From contig CAJTAL010000023.1 in the NCBI GenBank assembly GCA_910574285.1, positions 1 through 64,000 on the forward strand: DNA of 64,000 nucleotides. The letters run 5' to 3'. Shown here in pieces: positions 8,262-18,013 of this stretch. The translations under genes were made by a program, and so were the position numbers. Source of the DNA: Lachnospiraceae bacterium (GTDB lineage: Bacteria > Bacillota > Clostridia > Lachnospirales > Lachnospiraceae). The stretch's first letter is position 1, and each line of letters opens with the position of its first letter. The notes under the pieces were generated by a model. That model was given only the letters and a program-made list of their open reading frames with translations. It had not been told where the DNA came from and made no database searches.

Positions 8262-9673
8262 TGGCGGTCTGCGAGATATGGGACGTAAAGGGCAGGCTCG
8301 ACCACCCCATCGACTATGCGGAGAACCCAGAAAAGACCGCCAACCCAAAATACACGGATGCGGATTTGCAGGCGATGGGCGACGTGATGAAGTATGCCAC
8401 CAATGGGGACAAGACCGAGCATCAGTTTTTCGTCACGGGCGTAAACTGCGACCCTGCCACCGCAAGGGACGAGATGATGATGGCAAAAGCCCAATGGAAC
8501 GACCAGAGCGAGATTGTCTGCTATCACGGCTTCCAGAGTTTTAAAGCGGGCGAGGTCACGCCAGAGCAGGCACATGAGGTCGGCGTGAAGCTGGCGGAGA
8601 AGATGTGGGGCGGCAGGTTCCAAGTGATTGTGGCAACCCACTTAAATACGGACTGCCTGCACAACCACTTTGTCGTCAACTCCATTTCTTATATTGACGG
8701 CAGGCACTACCACGACAACAAGAAGAATCTGCGTCTGCTCCGCCAGCGTTCGGATGAATTGTGTCGTGAGTATTCCTTATCGGTCATCGAACACCCAAGC
8801 GGCAGGAAGAAGCCCTATGTCCTATGCCAAGCCGAGAAGCAGGGCTTACCCACAAGGGATACCGTGGCACGGCAGGCGGTGGACGAAGCCATCTCAAAAT
8901 CGTTCACGCTGAAAGACTTTGACCGCCAGTTGTCGGAAATGGGATACCGCATCAATTTTGACCCCAACCGAAAATATTGGACGATAATCGGAAAAGGATG
9001 GCAAAGACCGAAGCGGCTCTATAAGCTCGGCGATGACTACACCAATGAGCGGATAACGGAACGCATCAAGGAAAATTCCTATGCGGTCAAGTTCCAGAGC
9101 TTTTCCAAAGAACAGCCGCAGGTCAGAGTGATAAGGGTAAAAGGCACGTTAAAGGATGCCAAGAAAATCGGCGGCTTGCGTGGGCTGTATCTCCACTACT
9201 GCTACAAGCTCGGCATCCTGCCAAAAAAGAAACAACAGAATTACGCACGGCTTCACTATCTCCTAAAGGACGACCTTATGAAGATGGAAGCCATCACCAA
9301 CGAAACAAGGCTGCTCTGCCGCAACCATATCGACACGGCGGAGCAGCTTTTGTCCTATAAAGGCTCTCTGGAATCCGAGATAAGTGAGCTGACCGAACAG
9401 CGTAAGGGGCTTTACTCCCAATCCCGAAAATCTGTCGGGGAAGAAAAAGAAGCGGTCAAGGCTCGGCTGTCGGAAATCACGGGGCGCATGAAAACAATCC
9501 GAAAGGAGGTCAGATTGTGCGAGGGAATCGAAGCCCGCAGCGACACCCTCAAGGAAAAATTAAATGTCATACGGGCAGATGAGAACAAAGAAAAAGGAAA
9601 GGAGCTGATGAAGCATGAACACAGGCGGCGAAGCGGCGGAGCAAATCGTAAGGATGAGCTTGGAGGGATTTGA
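8261..9673 (+). CDS. MOBP-type relaxase of the Tn1549-like ICE
   Basis: A 470-residue relaxase when started at the ATG overlapping the mobC stop. The N-terminus has the MAVCEIWDVKGRLDHPIDYAENP block seen in clostridial relaxases. The metal-binding histidine cluster is THLNTDCLHNHFVVNS near base 8640. It nicks oriT and leads the strand into the recipient, working with MobC and the VirD4 protein at 11526. The C-terminal half is coiled-coil rich. Its end overlaps the next gene by 59 bases. Confidence 0.9.
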   Translation: MAVCEIWDVKGRLDHPIDYAENPEKTANPKYTDADLQAMGDVMKYATNGDKTEHQFFVTGVNCDPATARDEMMMAKAQWNDQSEIVCYHGFQSFKAGEVTPEQAHEVGVKLAEKMWGGRFQVIVATHLNTDCLHNHFVVNSISYIDGRHYHDNKKNLRLLRQRSDELCREYSLSVIEHPSGRKKPYVLCQAEKQGLPTRDTVARQAVDEAISKSFTLKDFDRQLSEMGYRINFDPNRKYWTIIGKGWQRPKRLYKLGDDYTNERITERIKENSYAVKFQSFSKEQPQVRVIRVKGTLKDAKKIGGLRGLYLHYCYKLGILPKKKQQNYARLHYLLKDDLMKMEAITNETRLLCRNHIDTAEQLLSYKGSLESEISELTEQRKGLYSQSRKSVGEEKEAVKARLSEITGRMKTIRKEVRLCEGIEARSDTLKEKLNVIRADENKEKGKELMKHEHRRRSGGANRKDELGGI

Positions 9674-10460
9674 GGTTGCTGCCAAAATCACGGGGGCGGG
9701 TGCGAAGAATATCGCCATCCTCTTATATTCCATCTTAAAGGAAGAACAGAAAACCAAAGGCAAAGCAAGGCTCACAAACATGCTCCGCTCTGGGAAAGAG
9801 TTAAAAGTCTTTACTGTCAAGAGCGGCGACTTGAAGAAGTTCACGCAGGAAGCGAAGAAATACGGCGTACTCTACTGCGTTTTGGCAGACCGCAAGAACA
9901 AAGACCCCAATGCGGAGGTGGATGTGATTGCCCGTGCCGAGGACGCATCGAAAATCAGCCGCATCGTGGAGAGGTTCAGCCTTGCGTCGGTAGATACTGC
10001 TTCCATCGTGACCGAAGCGGAAAAATCGAAAGGGGAAAAAGGAAAGGCGAGAGATACCAAGACCGCAGATGCAAAGGACGGTCAGCCAGAGCCAGACGTC
10101 GGCGTGGAGGAAAAGGCGGAGAAAGACAAACTCATGGACGCCCTTATGGGAAAACCCGTGCAGAAAGAGGAAAACGCCCCAAACCCCTCGGTGGCAAAGA
10201 CAGAAAAATCCCCTCTGTCCGAGCCTACCTCAAAGCAGCAAAGGAAGCCCGCAGAGGGGGCTACTATGGCTAAGGCACAAAAGCCGTCAGTCAGGGAGGA
10301 ACTGCGGAAAATCAAGGAGAGCCGTAAGGAGCAGGAAGCGGACGTTTCCCCTGCAAAAGAGAAATCTCCCGACAGGGGAAAGAAACCGCCCGCAGGAAAG
10401 ACGGAGCATAAGCAGCCCCAGAAGCGGAAACGGAAACCAAAATCGAAAGGAGCAAGATAA
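9615..10460 (+). CDS. PcfB-family (DUF3801) conjugation protein
   Basis: A 281-residue protein. Residues 1-135 form the conserved PcfB/DUF3801 domain (AAEQIVRMSLEGFEVAAKITG, then the GKELKVFTVKSGDLKKF block). The remainder is a lysine- and proline-rich low-complexity tail. In pCF10, PcfB acts as an adaptor between relaxosome and coupling protein; the same role is inferred here from family and position. It overlaps the relaxase gene and is followed two bases later by the ArdC-like gene. Confidence 0.8.
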   Translation: MNTGGEAAEQIVRMSLEGFEVAAKITGAGAKNIAILLYSILKEEQKTKGKARLTNMLRSGKELKVFTVKSGDLKKFTQEAKKYGVLYCVLADRKNKDPNAEVDVIARAEDASKISRIVERFSLASVDTASIVTEAEKSKGEKGKARDTKTADAKDGQPEPDVGVEEKAEKDKLMDALMGKPVQKEENAPNPSVAKTEKSPLSEPTSKQQRKPAEGATMAKAQKPSVREELRKIKESRKEQEADVSPAKEKSPDRGKKPPAGKTEHKQPQKRKRKPKSKGAR

Positions 10461-10462
10461 GC

Positions 10463-11326
10463 ATGAGCATTTATGACGTATTCAGCGGCGGAGGCAGACC
10501 TTTTAACAAAGAGGAATGGGCGACGCAGAAACAGGAGCAGCGGAAAGCAGCCTATGAGCTGATAGACACGACCTGCGAAAAAATGATGGCGGACGGAGGT
10601 GCGTTTCAGCAGTACCTTGACGTGCAGGGGCATTTTGACCGCTACTCCGTCAACAACGCCATCTTGGTTTCGGCGCAGATGCCCGAAGCGACGCAGCTTA
10701 AGGATTACGGCAGTTGGAAACAGAGCCGTGCCTATATGGACAAGGACGCACAGAAAATCACCATCCTTGAGCCGGGGAAAGAGTACGAGCGGGAGGACGG
10801 CTCAAAGGCGGTCGGCTATAATGCAAAAGTGGTCTACGACATTTCCCAGACCTCGGCAAAGGACAGGCAGCAGCCACAGGAGCAGAAAACCATGCGGGAG
10901 CTTGTGTCGGCGATGATTGACGCAAGCCCCGTTTCCTTTGTGCCAGTGGACGACCTTGAGCTGCCTGCGTTCTACGACAGCGCACAGCAGACCATCTTCA
11001 TCAAGACGGGATTGAACGAAGAACAGCTCTTTGTCAGCATGGCAAAGGAAGTGTCGGCAGCGGTCTTTGACTTCAAGCACAAGGAGAGCCGTGACGTTTC
11101 AGAGTTCAAGTCGTTCTGCGTCGCCTATATGGTAAGCTCCCGCTACGGCGTGGACACAAAGGGCTTCCGCTTCGACAATATCCCGAAAGAGTTTGCGGGC
11201 ATGGAAACGCAGGAATTTAAAGGGCAGCTTGGCTCGATGCGTGACGTTCTGGGCGAAATCCAGTCGGACATGTATAAGAGCCTTGAGAAGAACAAGCCGC
11301 CCAAATCCAAAGGGCAGGAACGCTAA
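10463..11326 (+). CDS. ArdC-like ssDNA-binding protein
   Basis: A 287-residue protein starting MSIYDVFSGGGRPFNKEEW. The stretch FDRYSVNNAILVSAQMPEAT followed by LKDYGSWKQS and ITILEPGKEY matches the ArdC N-terminal single-stranded-DNA-binding domain found in clostridial ICEs. A family role in protecting incoming DNA from restriction is plausible but unproven here. No metallopeptidase HExxH motif is visible in the C-terminal half, so only the DNA-binding part is supported. Confidence 0.75.
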   Translation: MSIYDVFSGGGRPFNKEEWATQKQEQRKAAYELIDTTCEKMMADGGAFQQYLDVQGHFDRYSVNNAILVSAQMPEATQLKDYGSWKQSRAYMDKDAQKITILEPGKEYEREDGSKAVGYNAKVVYDISQTSAKDRQQPQEQKTMRELVSAMIDASPVSFVPVDDLELPAFYDSAQQTIFIKTGLNEEQLFVSMAKEVSAAVFDFKHKESRDVSEFKSFCVAYMVSSRYGVDTKGFRFDNIPKEFAGMETQEFKGQLGSMRDVLGEIQSDMYKSLEKNKPPKSKGQER

Positions 11327-11341
11327 TCGGAGGTGCAGCCC

Positions 11342-11539
11342 ATGAAAGAAGAACGATACCATCTGGCATTGGACAAATACGATAAGAACATCGTCCTCAA
11401 CGCCCTCAACACCCTGCGGACGCAGCAGATACAGGAGGAACGCCCCACCGAGCCTGTTGACGAGCTGATAAGCAGGGTGGCATTCGCCCCGACCAGGAAA
11501 GTAAAGGTCGCCCCATGCAAGTGCCATGAAGAACGGTGA
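11342..11539 (+). CDS. Small charged protein upstream of the coupling protein
   Basis: A 65-residue protein, MKEERYHLALDKYDKNIVL onward, predicted helical and without membrane segments. The ATG at 11342 is preferred over the GTG at 11333 because GGAGG at 11329-11333 is spaced correctly for it. It overlaps the virD4-like gene by 14 bases. It recalls short transposon-transfer-assisting proteins of CTn elements, but I cannot assign a family. Confidence 0.65.
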   Translation: MKEERYHLALDKYDKNIVLNALNTLRTQQIQEERPTEPVDELISRVAFAPTRKVKVAPCKCHEER

Positions 11540-13319
11540 TGATTACAAGGCGGGCTTAATCCTTTCTTTATGCGGGATTGTCCCTGTCGTGTGGCTTGCA
11601 CTGCTGACTGCCCCTTATGTCAGCGGCGGCATCGTGGAGATAATGCAGAATTTATCCGTGGCAATCGAGAACCCGTTTTCCATAACGGTATGCGGGGACA
11701 GCGTAAGGACTGTCCTTATTTTCCTGCTTGCCTACGGCATGGGAATCGGCGTTTATTTCTCCACACGCAGGAACTACCGCAAGGGGGAGGAACACGGCTC
11801 TGCAAAATGGGGCAATGCAGGTACGCTTAATAAAAAATACCGAGATAAAAACGCATCGGAGAACAAGCTGCTGACCCAGAGCGTCCGCATCGGGCTTGAC
11901 GGGAAGAAACACCGCAGGAACTTAAATATCCTCGTGGTGGGCGGCTCTGGCGCAGGAAAGACCAGATTTTTTTGTAAGCCCAACGTCATGCAGTGCAACA
12001 CGTCAATGGTAATCTTAGACCCGAAAGGCGAGATTGTCCGTGACACGGGCGGGCTTCTGGAAAAGAAAGGCTATGAGGTGCGTGTGCTTGATTTAATCAA
12101 CATGCACAAGAGCCACTGCTACAACCCGTTTGTCTATCTAAGAAACGGCAACGACGTGCAGCGGTTGGTAACAAATTTATTTAAGGCGACCACGCCGAAA
12201 GGAAGCCAGTCGCAAGACCCGTTCTGGGACACGGCGGCGAGTATGCTGCTTTTATCCCTCGTATTCTATCTGAAATACGAAGCCCCGCCAGACGAGCAGA
12301 ATTTCCCGATGGTGATGGAGCTTTTAAGGGCGGGTGAGGTAAGGGAGGATGACGACGGCTATGTAAGCCCGCTTGACGAGCTGTTTGACCGCTTGGAGAT
12401 GGTAAACCCAGAGCATATCGCTTTGAAGTATTACAGAGATTACCATTCTGGTTCGGCAAAGACACTAAAGAGCATCCAGATAACCCTTGCCGCAAGGCTT
12501 GAGAAGTTCAATCTGGAAAGCCTTGCATCTTTGACTGCCACGGACGAATTGGATTTACCGTCTTTGGGCGAGAAGAAAGTCGCACTGTTCGCACTGATAC
12601 CAGACAACGACACCAGTTTTAATTTTTTGGTGTCACTTTTATACACGCAGCTATTCCAACAGCTATTTTACCTCGCCGACCACAAGTACGGCGGGAGCCT
12701 GCCCGTCCACTGTCAGTTCATTATGGATGAATTTGCGAACGTCAGTTTGCCAGATGACTTTGACAAGATACTGTCAGTCATGCGTTCAAGGGGCGTGTCG
12801 GTCAGCATCATTTTACAGAATTTGGCGCAGCTCAAAGCCCTGTTTGAGAAACAATGGGAAAGCATCGTCGGGAACGCCGACGAGTTCCTCTATCTCGGCG
12901 GCAATGAGCAGAGTACCCACAAGTTTGTGTCGGAGCTGTTAGGCAAGGCGACCATCGACACCAACACCTATGGGAAAAGCTCTGGGCGGAGCGGCAACTA
13001 TTCCACCAACTACCAGATTTCGGGGCGTGAGCTTTTAACCCCAGACGAGGTGCGTATGCTTGACAACCGCTACGCACTTCTTTTTGTGCGTGGGGAACGC
13101 CCCGTCATGGATTTGAAGTACGACATCTTGAAACACCCGAACGTGAAACTGACCGCCGACGGTGGGAAGCCGCCGTATATCCACGGCGAGCCGACGCAGG
13201 CGGTCGCAACCTTTGTGTTTGGCGGGGATATTCCAAAAGACGCTGTTGCGCTTAATCCTGTCAGCACTTCCTATGAGCTTCTGTCCGATGAGGACTTGGA
13301 AGAAATATTCAATTTATAA
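11526..13319 (+). CDS. VirD4/TraG-type coupling protein
   Basis: A 597-residue type IV coupling protein. Two N-terminal transmembrane helices (about residues 8-25 and 58-77) precede the ATPase domain, with Walker A GGSGAGKTRF near residue 140, a MVILDPKGEIV strand and a Walker B-like FIMDEFANVSLP near residue 399. It docks the relaxosome to the transfer channel and energises DNA export. It is coupled to the preceding small gene and is followed by the membrane-channel genes. Confidence 0.93.
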   Translation: MKNGDDYKAGLILSLCGIVPVVWLALLTAPYVSGGIVEIMQNLSVAIENPFSITVCGDSVRTVLIFLLAYGMGIGVYFSTRRNYRKGEEHGSAKWGNAGTLNKKYRDKNASENKLLTQSVRIGLDGKKHRRNLNILVVGGSGAGKTRFFCKPNVMQCNTSMVILDPKGEIVRDTGGLLEKKGYEVRVLDLINMHKSHCYNPFVYLRNGNDVQRLVTNLFKATTPKGSQSQDPFWDTAASMLLLSLVFYLKYEAPPDEQNFPMVMELLRAGEVREDDDGYVSPLDELFDRLEMVNPEHIALKYYRDYHSGSAKTLKSIQITLAARLEKFNLESLASLTATDELDLPSLGEKKVALFALIPDNDTSFNFLVSLLYTQLFQQLFYLADHKYGGSLPVHCQFIMDEFANVSLPDDFDKILSVMRSRGVSVSIILQNLAQLKALFEKQWESIVGNADEFLYLGGNEQSTHKFVSELLGKATIDTNTYGKSSGRSGNYSTNYQISGRELLTPDEVRMLDNRYALLFVRGERPVMDLKYDILKHPNVKLTADGGKPPYIHGEPTQAVATFVFGGDIPKDAVALNPVSTSYELLSDEDLEEIFNL

Positions 13320-13333
13320 GGAGGATTTACCCT

Positions 13334-13699
13334 ATGAAACTTTTTCAGAAAAACGAGAACAACCAGAACAAAGCAACCCAGAAACTGCCGATGACAGGCA
13401 AGGTAAAAAGAGGTTTCCGCTGCTACTGCGTGGCGGTACTGGCTGCGGCTTTGATGCTTGGAACGTCCATGACCGCCTTTGCCGCCAATGACCCGATTGC
13501 CGTTGTCAACAACCTCTCCAATTTCATCTTCGGTCTGATACGGGCGGTCGGGATGATTATGCTCGGCTTCGGCATCGTGCAGGTCGGCTTGTCGCTGAAA
13601 TCCCACGACCCGTCCCAGAGGGCGAACGGCTTCCTCACACTGGCGGGCGGCGTTGTGATTACCTTTGCGAAAGAGATTTTAACCCTCATCACGGGCTAA
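13334..13699 (+). CDS. Maff2-family mobile element membrane protein
   Basis: A 121-residue protein with an N-terminal signal-like segment ending in an AFA motif (about residue 49) and two later hydrophobic helices (LSNFIFGLIRAVGMIMLGFG and GFLTLAGGVVITFAKEILTL). This is the Maff2 pattern of CTn elements, reminiscent of VirB2 pilins. It probably forms part of the mating channel in the membrane. AAGGAGG precedes the ATG. Confidence 0.8.
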   Translation: MKLFQKNENNQNKATQKLPMTGKVKRGFRCYCVAVLAAALMLGTSMTAFAANDPIAVVNNLSNFIFGLIRAVGMIMLGFGIVQVGLSLKSHDPSQRANGFLTLAGGVVITFAKEILTLITG

Positions 13700-13804
13700 T
13701 CCAAAACAGACTGAAATAACAGACTGACACAAGACAGGATAACGGGGCAGATCCGCTCTGCGGAACTTGCCCCGCTATCAAATTTTAAGAACGGAGGTGG
13801 TCGA

Positions 13805-14641
13805 ATGTCAGACAACTGGGTAGTCCAGAACTTGGAGAACGCCCTTGACACATGGAATGAAAAGTTAGCCGAGATATGGCAGCTCATCACCCAATCCCCC
13901 GAAACCTTTAAGGGCGGTGCGATATGGAAAGTCATCGTTGACATCCACGGGGCGTTGCAGGCGATAGGGCTTGCCCTGCTCGTGCTGTTCTTTGTCGTCG
14001 GCGTGATGCGTACCTGCGGCGACTTCGCAAGCGTGAAGAAGCCCGAACACGCCTTGAAGCTGTTCATCCGCTTTGCCCTTGCGAAAGGTGCGGTCACTTA
14101 CGGCTTGGAGCTGATGATGGCTCTGTTCAAAATTGTGCAGGGCGTGATTTCCGCCATTATGAAAGCCGCAGGCTTCGGCTCGGCGCAGAAAACGGTTCTA
14201 CCACAGGAGATAGTGACAGCCGTGGAGGACTGCGGCTTTTTCGAGAGCATCCCCTTATGGGCGGTCACGCTGATAGGCGGGCTGTTCATCACGGTGCTGT
14301 CATTCATTATGATAATGTCGGTGTACGGCAGATTTTTTAAGTTGTATCTTTACACCGCCATCGCCCCCGTGCCGCTGTCCTCGTTTGCGGGAGAGCCGAG
14401 CCAGAGCGTGGGAAAGAGTTTCATCAAGAGCTACTCCGCCGTGTGCCTTGAGGGGGCAATCATCGTGCTTGCCTGCATCATCTTCTCGGTGTTTGCGGCG
14501 TCCCCGCCCGCAGTCAACCCCGATGCGGCGGCGGTCACGATGGTATGGGGCTATATCGGGGAATTGGTGTTCAATATGCTCGTCCTTGTCGGTGCGGTCA
14601 AGATGGCAGACCGTGTGGTAAGGGAAATGATGGGCTTGTAA
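13805..14641 (+). CDS. VirB6/TrbL-like conjugation membrane protein (CD1112 type)
   Basis: A 278-residue polytopic protein with about six hydrophobic segments starting near residue 52. The sequence follows the VirB6/TrbL-like inner-membrane channel proteins of Tn1549-type elements. It starts at an ATG preceded by GGAGGTGG. A gap of about 100 bases separates it from the Maff2 gene and contains a short GGGGCA/TGCCCC inverted repeat near 13744-13775. It probably forms the membrane pore with the Maff2, PrgI and VirB4 proteins. Confidence 0.8.
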   Translation: MSDNWVVQNLENALDTWNEKLAEIWQLITQSPETFKGGAIWKVIVDIHGALQAIGLALLVLFFVVGVMRTCGDFASVKKPEHALKLFIRFALAKGAVTYGLELMMALFKIVQGVISAIMKAAGFGSAQKTVLPQEIVTAVEDCGFFESIPLWAVTLIGGLFITVLSFIMIMSVYGRFFKLYLYTAIAPVPLSSFAGEPSQSVGKSFIKSYSAVCLEGAIIVLACIIFSVFAASPPAVNPDAAAVTMVWGYIGELVFNMLVLVGAVKMADRVVREMMGL

Positions 14642-14667
14642 TTACCCCACAGGAAAGGAAAATTGAA

Positions 14668-14904
14668 ATGAAAAAAGAAACGAAGTATTGCCAGAATTAT
14701 AATATCCATCTGTTAAATGGAGAAGTCATTGAGGCTTCCGAAGCCTATGACCTGCCTGCTGAAAAAGGGCTGGTCGGAAAATTTGGAAAAGCGGACGATA
14801 ACGAGATATTTGAAATCGGGGATGCCATTTCTGGGTTTGCATATATCCCGAAACGCAGCATCCTCTTTATTTCGACGGGAGACGTCCGAGAGGGGCGGTG
14901 CTGA
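14668..14904 (+). CDS. Small hypothetical ICE protein
   Basis: A 78-residue protein, MKKETKYCQNYNIHLLNG onward, predicted to be a small beta-rich soluble domain. The ATG at 14668 follows AGGAAAGGA. It is wedged between the VirB6-like and PrgI genes, where CTn elements often carry a variable small gene. No function can be assigned. Confidence 0.6.
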   Translation: MKKETKYCQNYNIHLLNGEVIEASEAYDLPAEKGLVGKFGKADDNEIFEIGDAISGFAYIPKRSILFISTGDVREGRC

Positions 14905-14905
14905 T

Positions 14906-15370
14906 ATGGAAGTCAAGATAAATAAGGAAATCCGCAACTACACGGAATCCATGTTCTTCGGGCTGTCGATGCGGCAGTTCCTGTTTTCCGTGCTTGCCTG
15001 CGGCGTGGCGGTCGGCTTGTTCTTCCTGCTCCGTGGCAGGTTCGGGACGGAAACAGTAAGCTGGATGTGCATCTTGGGGGCTTCCCCTTTTGCGGTCATG
15101 GGATTTGTGAGGTACAACGGCATGACCGCCGAGCAGTTTGTGTGGGCATGGATAAAGTCGCAGTTTCTGATGCCGAAGAAGATTTTATTTGTCCCAGAGA
15201 ATTTATATTACGATGCGATGAAGCAGGCACTGGACGCACATGAGAAAGGCTTGCCCGCCGTGCAGGATAAGAAACGGAAAAAGGGGAAACGCAGGAAAAA
15301 AAGAACAAAGACAGACGGGCGAAAGCAGCCCAAGAAATCAAGAAAGCGCAAGGAGGTAGATTATGATTAA
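14906..15370 (+). CDS. PrgI-family conjugation protein
   Basis: A 154-residue protein starting MEVKINKEIRNYTESMFFGL, the PrgI signature. Two transmembrane helices (about residues 25-43 and 51-70) are followed by a strongly basic tail of Lys/Arg repeats. PrgI proteins are VirB3-like parts of Gram-positive type IV secretion systems and work beside the VirB4 ATPase, whose gene overlaps this one by 8 bases. The alternative upstream start lies inside the preceding gene and has no ribosome binding site. Confidence 0.85.
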   Translation: MEVKINKEIRNYTESMFFGLSMRQFLFSVLACGVAVGLFFLLRGRFGTETVSWMCILGASPFAVMGFVRYNGMTAEQFVWAWIKSQFLMPKKILFVPENLYYDAMKQALDAHEKGLPAVQDKKRKKGKRRKKRTKTDGRKQPKKSRKRKEVDYD

Positions 15371-17696
15371 GACGCTGAAAACGCTGTTCAAGCAGGACAG
15401 GGAGAAATTCATCGTGCCGAAGTCGGTGCAGGCGGTCATCCCGTTAAAGACCATGTGGGAGGACGGCATTTTCCTCGTGGGCAGGAACAAATACGCAAAG
15501 ACATTTAAGTTTGAGGACATCAACTACGCCGTGGCAAGCCGTGAGGACAAGGAAGCGATGTTCCTCGAATACTCGGAGCTTCTTAACGCCCTCGATAGCG
15601 GGGCGACCACGAAAATCACGATAAACAATCGCAGGCTCAATAAAGCGGACTTTGAGCAGACCATCTTAATCCCGATGGCGGAGGACGATTTGGATAAATA
15701 CCGCAAAGAGTATAACAAGATGCTGCTCGATAAAGCAACGGGGGCAAACTCCACCGTGCAGGATAAATATGTGACGGTTTCCGTCTGCAAGAAGAACATT
15801 GAGGAAGCGAGGAATTATTTTGCCCGTGTCGGTGCTGACCTTATCGGGCATTTTAACCGTTTAGGCTCGAAGTGTACGGAACTGGACGCTAACGACAAGC
15901 TGCGTATCTTCCATGATTTTTACCGCACGGGCGAGGAAACGGCGTTCTCCTTTGACATGGTGCAGACCATGCGGAAAGGACACGACTTCAAGGACTATAT
16001 CTGCCCCGACTCCTTTGAGTTTGAGAAAGATTATTTTAAGATGGGGAATCGGTACGGGCGTGTGATATTCCTCAGAGAGTACGCAGCCTATATCAAGGAC
16101 AGCATGGTGGCGGAGCTTTGTGAATTAAACCGTAACATGATGCTCTCCGTGGACGTTGTGCCTGTCCCGACGGATGAAGCCGTGAGAGAAGTAGAAAACC
16201 GTCTGCTTGGCGTGGAAACCAACATCACGAACTGGCAGAGGAAGCAGAACCAGAACAACAATTTTTCCGCCGTCATCCCCTACGACTTGGAGCAGCAGAG
16301 AAAGGAAAGCAAGGAGTTCCTTGATGATTTGACGACCCGTGACCAGAGGATGATGTTTGCGGTGCTTACGATGGTGCATACCGCAGAAACCAAAGAGCAG
16401 CTTGACAACGACACGGAAGCCCTGCTCACGACGGCAAGGAAGCATCTCTGCCAGTTTGCCGTGCTGAAGTACCAGCAGATGGACGGGCTGAACACAGCCC
16501 TGCCGTTCGGCGTGAGGAAGATTGATGCGTTGAGGACGCTGACGACGGAAAGCCTTGCGGTGTTTATCCCTTTCCGTGTGCAGGAAATCTACCATAAGGA
16601 CGGCGTGTATTACGGGCAGAACGTCATTTCAAAGAACATGATAATCGCCAACCGCCGCCATCTTTTGAACGGCAATTCCTTTATCCTCGGCGTGTCGGGT
16701 GCGGGAAAATCCTTTACGGCAAAGGAGGAAATGACAAACATTATTCTGACCGACCCTAACGCCGATGTCTTGGTCATAGACCCCGAACGAGAGTACGCCC
16801 CTCTTGTGAAAGCCATGCAGGGCGAGGTTATCCACATCTCAGCGACGAGCGACAACCACATCAACGCAATGGACATGAACTCTGATTACGGCGACGGAGC
16901 GAACCCCGTCATCTTGAAATCAGAGTTTATTTTGTCTTTGTGCGAGCAACTTATCGGCGGGGCAAGTCTGGGGGCAAAGCAGAAATCCATCATCGACCGC
17001 TGCACGGCAAGCGTTTACCGCTACTACCAGCAGGGCAACTATATGGGTACGCCGCCGACCTTGCAGGACTTCCGTGAGGAGCTGTTAAAGCAGGATGAGC
17101 CAGAAGCGCAGGAAATCGCCCTTGCGATTGAGCTTTTCACGGACGGCTCACTCAACACCTTTGCCAAGCATACGAACGTGGATACCCACAGCCGCCTTAT
17201 CTGCTACGACATTCTGGATTTGGGCAAGCAGTTACAGCCTATTGGTATGCTCGTCGTCCTCGACAGCATTTTAAACCGCATCACCCAGAACAGGGCGAAA
17301 GGCAGGAACACCTTTATTTTCATTGACGAGATTTACCTGCTCTTTCAGCACGAATACTCGGCAAACTTCCTTTTTACCCTCTGGAAGCGTGTGCGTAAGT
17401 ATGGGGCGTACTGCACAGGAATCACGCAGAACGTGGACGACCTCTTGCAGAGCCATACGGCGAGGACGATGCTTGCCAACAGCGAGTTCATTATCATGCT
17501 GAACCAAGCGTCCACGGACAGAATCGAGCTTGCGAAGCTCCTTAACATTTCCGACCTTCAGATGAGCTATATCACGAATGTCGGTGCGGGGCAGGGATTA
17601 TTGAAAGTCGGCAGCTCCCTTGTGCCTTTCGTCAATAAATTCCCACGCAATACAAAGCTGTATAAGCTGATGACGACTAAATTTGGGGAGTGCTAA
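15363..17696 (+). CDS. VirB4-like conjugation ATPase
   Basis: A 777-residue VirB4/TraE-family ATPase. The N-terminal half is the CagE_TrbE-type domain. Walker A is GVSGAGKSFTAKEE near base 16690, Walker B is FIFIDEIYLLF near 17310, and the QNVDDLLQS motif lies near 17430. It powers assembly of the mating channel and substrate transfer. It is the last gene of the core channel operon; a stretch of AT-rich repeats follows. Confidence 0.93.
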   Translation: MIKTLKTLFKQDREKFIVPKSVQAVIPLKTMWEDGIFLVGRNKYAKTFKFEDINYAVASREDKEAMFLEYSELLNALDSGATTKITINNRRLNKADFEQTILIPMAEDDLDKYRKEYNKMLLDKATGANSTVQDKYVTVSVCKKNIEEARNYFARVGADLIGHFNRLGSKCTELDANDKLRIFHDFYRTGEETAFSFDMVQTMRKGHDFKDYICPDSFEFEKDYFKMGNRYGRVIFLREYAAYIKDSMVAELCELNRNMMLSVDVVPVPTDEAVREVENRLLGVETNITNWQRKQNQNNNFSAVIPYDLEQQRKESKEFLDDLTTRDQRMMFAVLTMVHTAETKEQLDNDTEALLTTARKHLCQFAVLKYQQMDGLNTALPFGVRKIDALRTLTTESLAVFIPFRVQEIYHKDGVYYGQNVISKNMIIANRRHLLNGNSFILGVSGAGKSFTAKEEMTNIILTDPNADVLVIDPEREYAPLVKAMQGEVIHISATSDNHINAMDMNSDYGDGANPVILKSEFILSLCEQLIGGASLGAKQKSIIDRCTASVYRYYQQGNYMGTPPTLQDFREELLKQDEPEAQEIALAIELFTDGSLNTFAKHTNVDTHSRLICYDILDLGKQLQPIGMLVVLDSILNRITQNRAKGRNTFIFIDEIYLLFQHEYSANFLFTLWKRVRKYGAYCTGITQNVDDLLQSHTARTMLANSEFIIMLNQASTDRIELAKLLNISDLQMSYITNVGAGQGLLKVGSSLVPFVNKFPRNTKLYKLMTTKFGEC

Positions 17697-17723
17697 AAGG
17701 ATGGCAATTTTGGAAATGTTGAC

Positions 17724-17991
17724 TTACAATAAATAGTTATACTCTGACAATAGAAAGCTATATTTTACAATAAATATCCATAATAGCGGCTCATGTGTGA
17801 ATTTTACAATAATTATTCATACTGGCGCACTGGTATTTACAATAAAAAGTTATACTGGTGTGAAGTCGCTGAATGGATTGGTTGTAAGAGTGTTTTTTGT
17901 TGTCGGTGGAGGTATTGCTGTTGCGTGGAATGTTCCATGCGATGGCATTTTTATTTGCAAATCCAGTGTTTGTATAACTATCTATTGTCAA
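17724..17991 (+). repeat. Iteron-like 20-bp repeats after virB4
   Basis: Five imperfect copies of TTACAATAAAnAGTTATACT begin at 17724, 17745, 17765, 17804 and 17838; the first three are contiguous. A sixth copy lies inverted at 17972-17991. A partial inverted seventh overlaps 18012-18024. No gene is supported between 17697 and about 18010. They look like binding sites for a regulator or replication protein. Confidence 0.7.
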
Positions 17992-18013
17992 AATGGAGAA
18001 AGGAGTATGACTT

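Noticed and set aside
17724-17991. CRISPR array
   Set aside because: The repeats are degenerate, spacing is irregular, some touch each other, one is inverted, and no cas gene is present.
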